Shown piece after piece: positions 61,095-64,000 of a stretch of 64,000 bases of DNA. A model generated the notes under the pieces. That model had not been told where the DNA came from. It made no database searches and worked only from the letters and a program-made list of their open reading frames with translations. A program made the translations under genes and the position numbers. Position 1 is the first letter of the stretch. Every line of letters starts with the position of its first letter. Source of the DNA: Nannochloropsis salina CCMP1776 (taxonomy: Eukaryota; Sar; Eustigmatophyceae; Eustigmatales; Monodopsidaceae); contig SDOX01000021.1 in the NCBI GenBank assembly GCA_004565275.1, forward strand, positions 1,164,230 through 1,228,229. Direction: 5' to 3'.

Positions 61095-62339
61095 ATGGCA
61101 GACTTTGTCATACACAGGCACGATGACAATCAAGGCAAGTCCTCTCTTTAAACTCGTGTGGCAATTTGCTTATGTTCTTGCCTGTGCGATACTGTTGTAT
61201 TTATTGCCTGAGGACTGGCGTCCAGGTATCTTTCGCTACCAGATTTGGGTAATATATATGTTCGAAAAGGAATGGCTCACAAAAGCGGGTACATCAGTCG
61301 AGCTGAGGATATGTTTATATTAACTTATTTTGTATGTTTCCTAATCACCTTGTATTGCGTGCGGCAGAGAAGTACTTCCAAGAAGAACGACCTTCCCCTG
61401 GCATCCTGGTCCTTCTCCTTGATCGACCACGCAAGAAAAATGCCATTACCGGCGCCATGTATGTGGACTTGGCCGATGCCATGGATAGGGCGGCAATGGA
61501 CGAGTCGGTGACATGTTTGGTGCTCTCAGGGAAAGGCGATTACTTCTCATCGGGAGCAGATTTGACGGACGAATCGTGGACTCCCGACCCAGAGCATAAA
61601 ATGGAGACGTCACCGGCGGCCATTTTTATGAAGGTAAGTCCTGCACATTGTGGCAGGCTGTCCCGGTGCATGTGACTATCTTTGCATGAATCAGGATCGT
61701 CTCCAAAGACCGCGACTTTGTCCCTCCCTTGACCTTTCCCGTGTGGTGTGTCCTCAGATGCACGCACGCATCAAGCCTCCTGATTCTTTTCTCGGAGTCA
61801 GCGACGCTGACAGTGCTATTCATCCTTCCCCTCTCTCCCAGGCCTTATCCCATTTTCCTAAATTAGTGGTAGCTGCCGTGAATGGCCCCGCGATCGGGAT
61901 CGCCGTCACCCTTCTCTGCCACGTGGACCTTGCGTACGCAGCCCCTCACGCCACGTTCTGGACGCCCTTCTTACGGATGGCCATCGTCCCGGAGTACGCC
62001 TCCTCCGCCCTTTTCCCTCTCACCATGGGCCGTAGCAAGGCGAGCGAGCTCCTCTTCTTGGGCAAGAAGTTCACCGCGACGGAGGCACAAGCCTCGCACC
62101 TCATCAGCGAAATCATCCCCACGGACCGTTTGCTTCCGGAGGTCCTATTGCGGCTGGAGGACATGCTGGCTAAACCGTTGGTTCAAAAATCCGTTGTCGC
62201 TTTCAAGGCCCTCATGAAGAGCCAACGGTTGCGGGAGGTGGACGACGTCATCAAAGCTGAGTTTCGTGCCTTTGACGATCGGATCGCGGAAGGGGACGTG
62301 GCTTTCGCCATCGGCCAGCTCTTACAAAGCCGGCTATAA
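61095..62339 (+). CDS. peroxisomal delta3,delta2-enoyl-CoA isomerase (ECI2/PECI-like)
   Basis: Three exons, 61095-61134, 61368-61633 and 61842-62339, give 267 residues. Intron 2 (atgaag|gtaagt to tctcccag|gcc) is phase 0 and rebuilds SPAAIFMKALSHFPKLVVAA. Intron 1 would be of GC-AG type (atcaag|gcaagt to gcggcag|ag, phase 1). If it is rejected, translation could begin at ATG 61334. Crotonase signatures are LLLDRPRKKNAITGAMY, YFSSGADLTD and AAVNGPAIGIAVTLLCHVDL. The segment FWTPFLRMAIVPEYASSALF with Glu 153 matches the single catalytic Glu of delta3,delta2-enoyl-CoA isomerases, while the hydratase Glu in the Gly-rich loop is missing (Val instead). The C-terminal tripeptide SRL is a peroxisomal PTS1 signal. 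The enzyme would shift double bonds during breakdown of unsaturated fatty acids. Confidence 0.87.
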
Positions 62340-62813
62340 CACATCGTGGGGTTCCCCCATCTTGTCTGCCCTTTCCTCCGCCCAGAACTCGCCCCCCTGC
62401 TGTGCCTGTGTGGCGCGCCCGCTGCCTTGTCCGTGCTGGACTTTTGAGGCCATGACCGAAAAGGTCGAAGAGGAGGAGTGAGAAGAGAGTGAGGTCACGT
62501 GGCGTGATGTACATAAGATCCTTGGGTGGCGGTGTATGACGACAAAAAACAGAGGGCAACGACGGCAGAAGCGTCGACTTTGCTCGGCGCACGCCCCAAG
62601 GGCGACGGCCGGGGAAGGGACTGTGCCCTCCAAAAGAACTAGGACAGGCGGAAGGCTGTTCAAAGGCCCTGCCTGTTCGAGGGCCGCACAGCTTGACCTA
62701 TCCGGCCCAGGCGGAGGGACACGCTTTCCATGTCAAGTTTTCTTTTTGGTACCCTCCGGCTGCCACCAGATGTCCCGTTTCTCCATCCGTCCTCCACCCC
62801 TTCTCCCACCCCC
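62340..62813. other. short gene-free stretch between convergent genes
   Basis: 474 bp between the isomerase stop and the stop of the minus-strand RNA-binding gene. No feature recognised. Confidence 0.45.
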
Positions 62814-64000
62814 TCACCGCCGCCGGTGCACGCCTCCAATACCGGCCATGGCTCCCCAGCTGCTCCCTCCCCCTCCTCGCCTCAGCCCTTGACCGAACAT
62901 GCTCCTGGCTCCCGCCCCCCCGGTATCGAACCCTCTTCCTCCCCTCCCTCCCCTTCCCCCCGCCCCTCTCCCCCTCCCTTGCAGCTCCTGGATGGCCGGG
63001 TCGTACCTCCCTCGCCAAGACGGAAAACCATCCCCCGCGGGCAAGGCCATCCTCGGCGCCTGCGACACCCTTTTCCCCTCGAACGCGTCCTCTCCCTCCC
63101 CCTCCCCCGCCCCCTCCCCCTCCCTCCCTCGCATCCACCGGTCCCCATCCCCTCGCCACGGGCCATCTGGTTCCTCCCTCCCCCTTTCTCGCTCTCTCAC
63201 GTTCCCCTCGTGCTGCCTCTTCGACAGGAAGCCTTCCCTCTCCGAGCTGCTACTCCGCTGCCTCCTCTTCTGCCTCCCATCACTTCCCTCCTCCGTGTCA
63301 CCACGCGCCTCATCCCACCCCTTCGTCTCTTTCTCTTCTCCTTTTCTCCTCTTCTTCTCCTTCTTCTCCCGCTTTTCCTCCTTCTTCCTCCTCTTCTTCT
63401 CCCGCCTCCGCAGTTTCCTCTCCCTGTCGTCCAACCCGGCGTCCTCCTCTTCATTCCCCGAAGACACCAAGCCGTCCTCTTCCGCATCCACCTCCCCCTC
63501 CTGGACCGGCGCGAAAAGATCGACACCTTTGCTCAGGTCATGTCCCTCCACCAGCTCCTTCCCTTCGTAGGCATGCCCTGGCTTCCATCGCGGCCCTCCC
63601 CCCCCTCCATCTTCCCCCGCCTCCAGACGGGCCTTCTCCTTCTCCTCTGCCTTCTCCAACACCTCTTTCGGCAGCGCGTACTTCTCTTTGTGGTCCACAC
63701 GCAGGGTCCTCTCCAGCAATTTAATCCCGTTCATATTGTCCACCGCCAAAATGGTGCTGCGTTGATCTTCGTACTTCAAAAAGGCGAAACCTTTGCTCTT
63801 CCCTGTTCCCTTATCTCGGACCAAGTGCAAGTCCTCGATTTCCCCCCACTGAGACATAACACACAGTACGTCACCTTCGCTCAATTGCAAAGGCAAGCTA
63901 CCAACAAAGACCCAGGCAGAGTCTTTATACTGTCCATGCCAACTGCCCTCCATTCCAGCCGTCCCGCGCTGTAGTTCCTTTTCATTGAGACGCTGGATCT
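62814..64000 (-). CDS. RBMX2: RBMX2/Snu17-like spliceosomal RNA-binding protein (partial, 5' end outside window)
   Basis: The minus-strand frame is open to the window edge; 395 residues are visible and the true start lies beyond 64000. The visible N-terminus IQRLNEKELQRGTAG followed by SWHGQYKDSAWVFVGSLPLQ matches the N-terminus of RBMX2 closely, so only the first 10-15 residues are likely missing. One RRM is present: RNP2 VFVGSL, RNP1 KGFAFLKY, and the family-specific YEDQRSTILAVDNMNGIKLL and RTLRVDHKEKY. The tail (residues 145-395) is Lys/Glu/Arg-rich, then Gly/Arg-rich, and probably disordered. RBMX2/Snu17 is part of the RES complex in the activated spliceosome and helps pre-mRNA splicing and retention. 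The GC-rich tail leaves long open frames on the plus strand that are not genes. Confidence 0.93.
   Translation of the reverse strand, partial: IQRLNEKELQRGTAGMEGSWHGQYKDSAWVFVGSLPLQLSEGDVLCVMSQWGEIEDLHLVRDKGTGKSKGFAFLKYEDQRSTILAVDNMNGIKLLERTLRVDHKEKYALPKEVLEKAEEKEKARLEAGEDGGGGGPRWKPGHAYEGKELVEGHDLSKGVDLFAPVQEGEVDAEEDGLVSSGNEEEDAGLDDRERKLRRREKKRRKKEEKREKKEKKRRKGEEKETKGWDEARGDTEEGSDGRQKRRQRSSSSEREGFLSKRQHEGNVRERERGREEPDGPWRGDGDRWMRGREGEGAGEGEGEDAFEGKRVSQAPRMALPAGDGFPSWRGRYDPAIQELQGRGRGAGGRGGRGGRGFDTGGAGARSMFGQGLRRGGGGSSWGAMAGIGGVHRRR

Noticed and set aside
62693-63974. Two long plus-strand open frames (343 and 414 codons) rich in Pro, Ser and Leu
   Set aside because: They are the mirror of the GC-rich Lys/Glu/Arg-coding tail of the minus-strand RBMX2-like gene; no domain, and the RRM evidence fixes the minus strand as coding.

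Overview
The window reads as nuclear DNA of a stramenopile (heterokont) microalga, most likely a eustigmatophyte of the Nannochloropsis type; this is an inference. The grounds are: compact genes on both strands, mostly intronless or with one or two short GT-AG introns (about 60-380 bp); two proteins with leaders that look like bipartite heterokont plastid signals; multi-copy CxxxGC...CxxHGG zinc-knuckle proteins of a kind common in stramenopiles; and a 7TM receptor fused to an inositol-phosphate 5-phosphatase, an architecture known from oomycetes. I saw no virus-like element, LTR element, CRISPR array, rRNA or convincing tRNA.

Layout. 0-10 kb: an Mpv17/PMP22 protein, a plant-type LRR protein (minus), an HHxxxDG acyltransferase and a Bacteroidota-like QueA (minus). 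9.7-16 kb: a Sec14/CRAL-TRIO protein, a four-TM orphan, an acidic secreted orphan (minus), then a 2.2 kb AT-richer gene-free stretch. 16-31 kb: the 7TM-INPP5 fusion, a 1,375-residue secreted propeller/DUF4082 protein (minus), an organellar release factor 1 with an altered codon-reading loop, and a tandem-RGS plus DENN protein (minus). 31-49 kb: a SANT-domain nuclear protein, a GlcG/HbpS-like protein (minus), a SAM methyltransferase, a C1orf131/DUF4602 nucleolar protein (minus), a 2,647-residue separase carrying a SAP domain, and long-form tRNase Z. 49-64 kb: a small secreted orphan, a plastid triose-phosphate-type translocator (minus), an enoyl-CoA hydratase, a glutaredoxin with CPFA active site (minus), a zinc-knuckle repeat protein (minus), a peroxisomal enoyl-CoA isomerase ending in SRL, and the 3' part of an RBMX2/Snu17-like spliceosomal protein (minus) that runs off the right edge.

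The genes do not form one pathway. Loose themes are lipid metabolism (acyltransferase, Sec14, enoyl-CoA hydratase and isomerase), G-protein/phosphoinositide signalling (7TM-INPP5 and RGS-DENN only 6.5 kb apart), and RNA/translation (QueA, RF1, tRNase Z, RBMX2, C1orf131). Many neighbours are divergent, suggesting shared promoter regions.

Exon joins were worked out by hand from splice consensus, reading phase and protein family fit; none has transcript support here.
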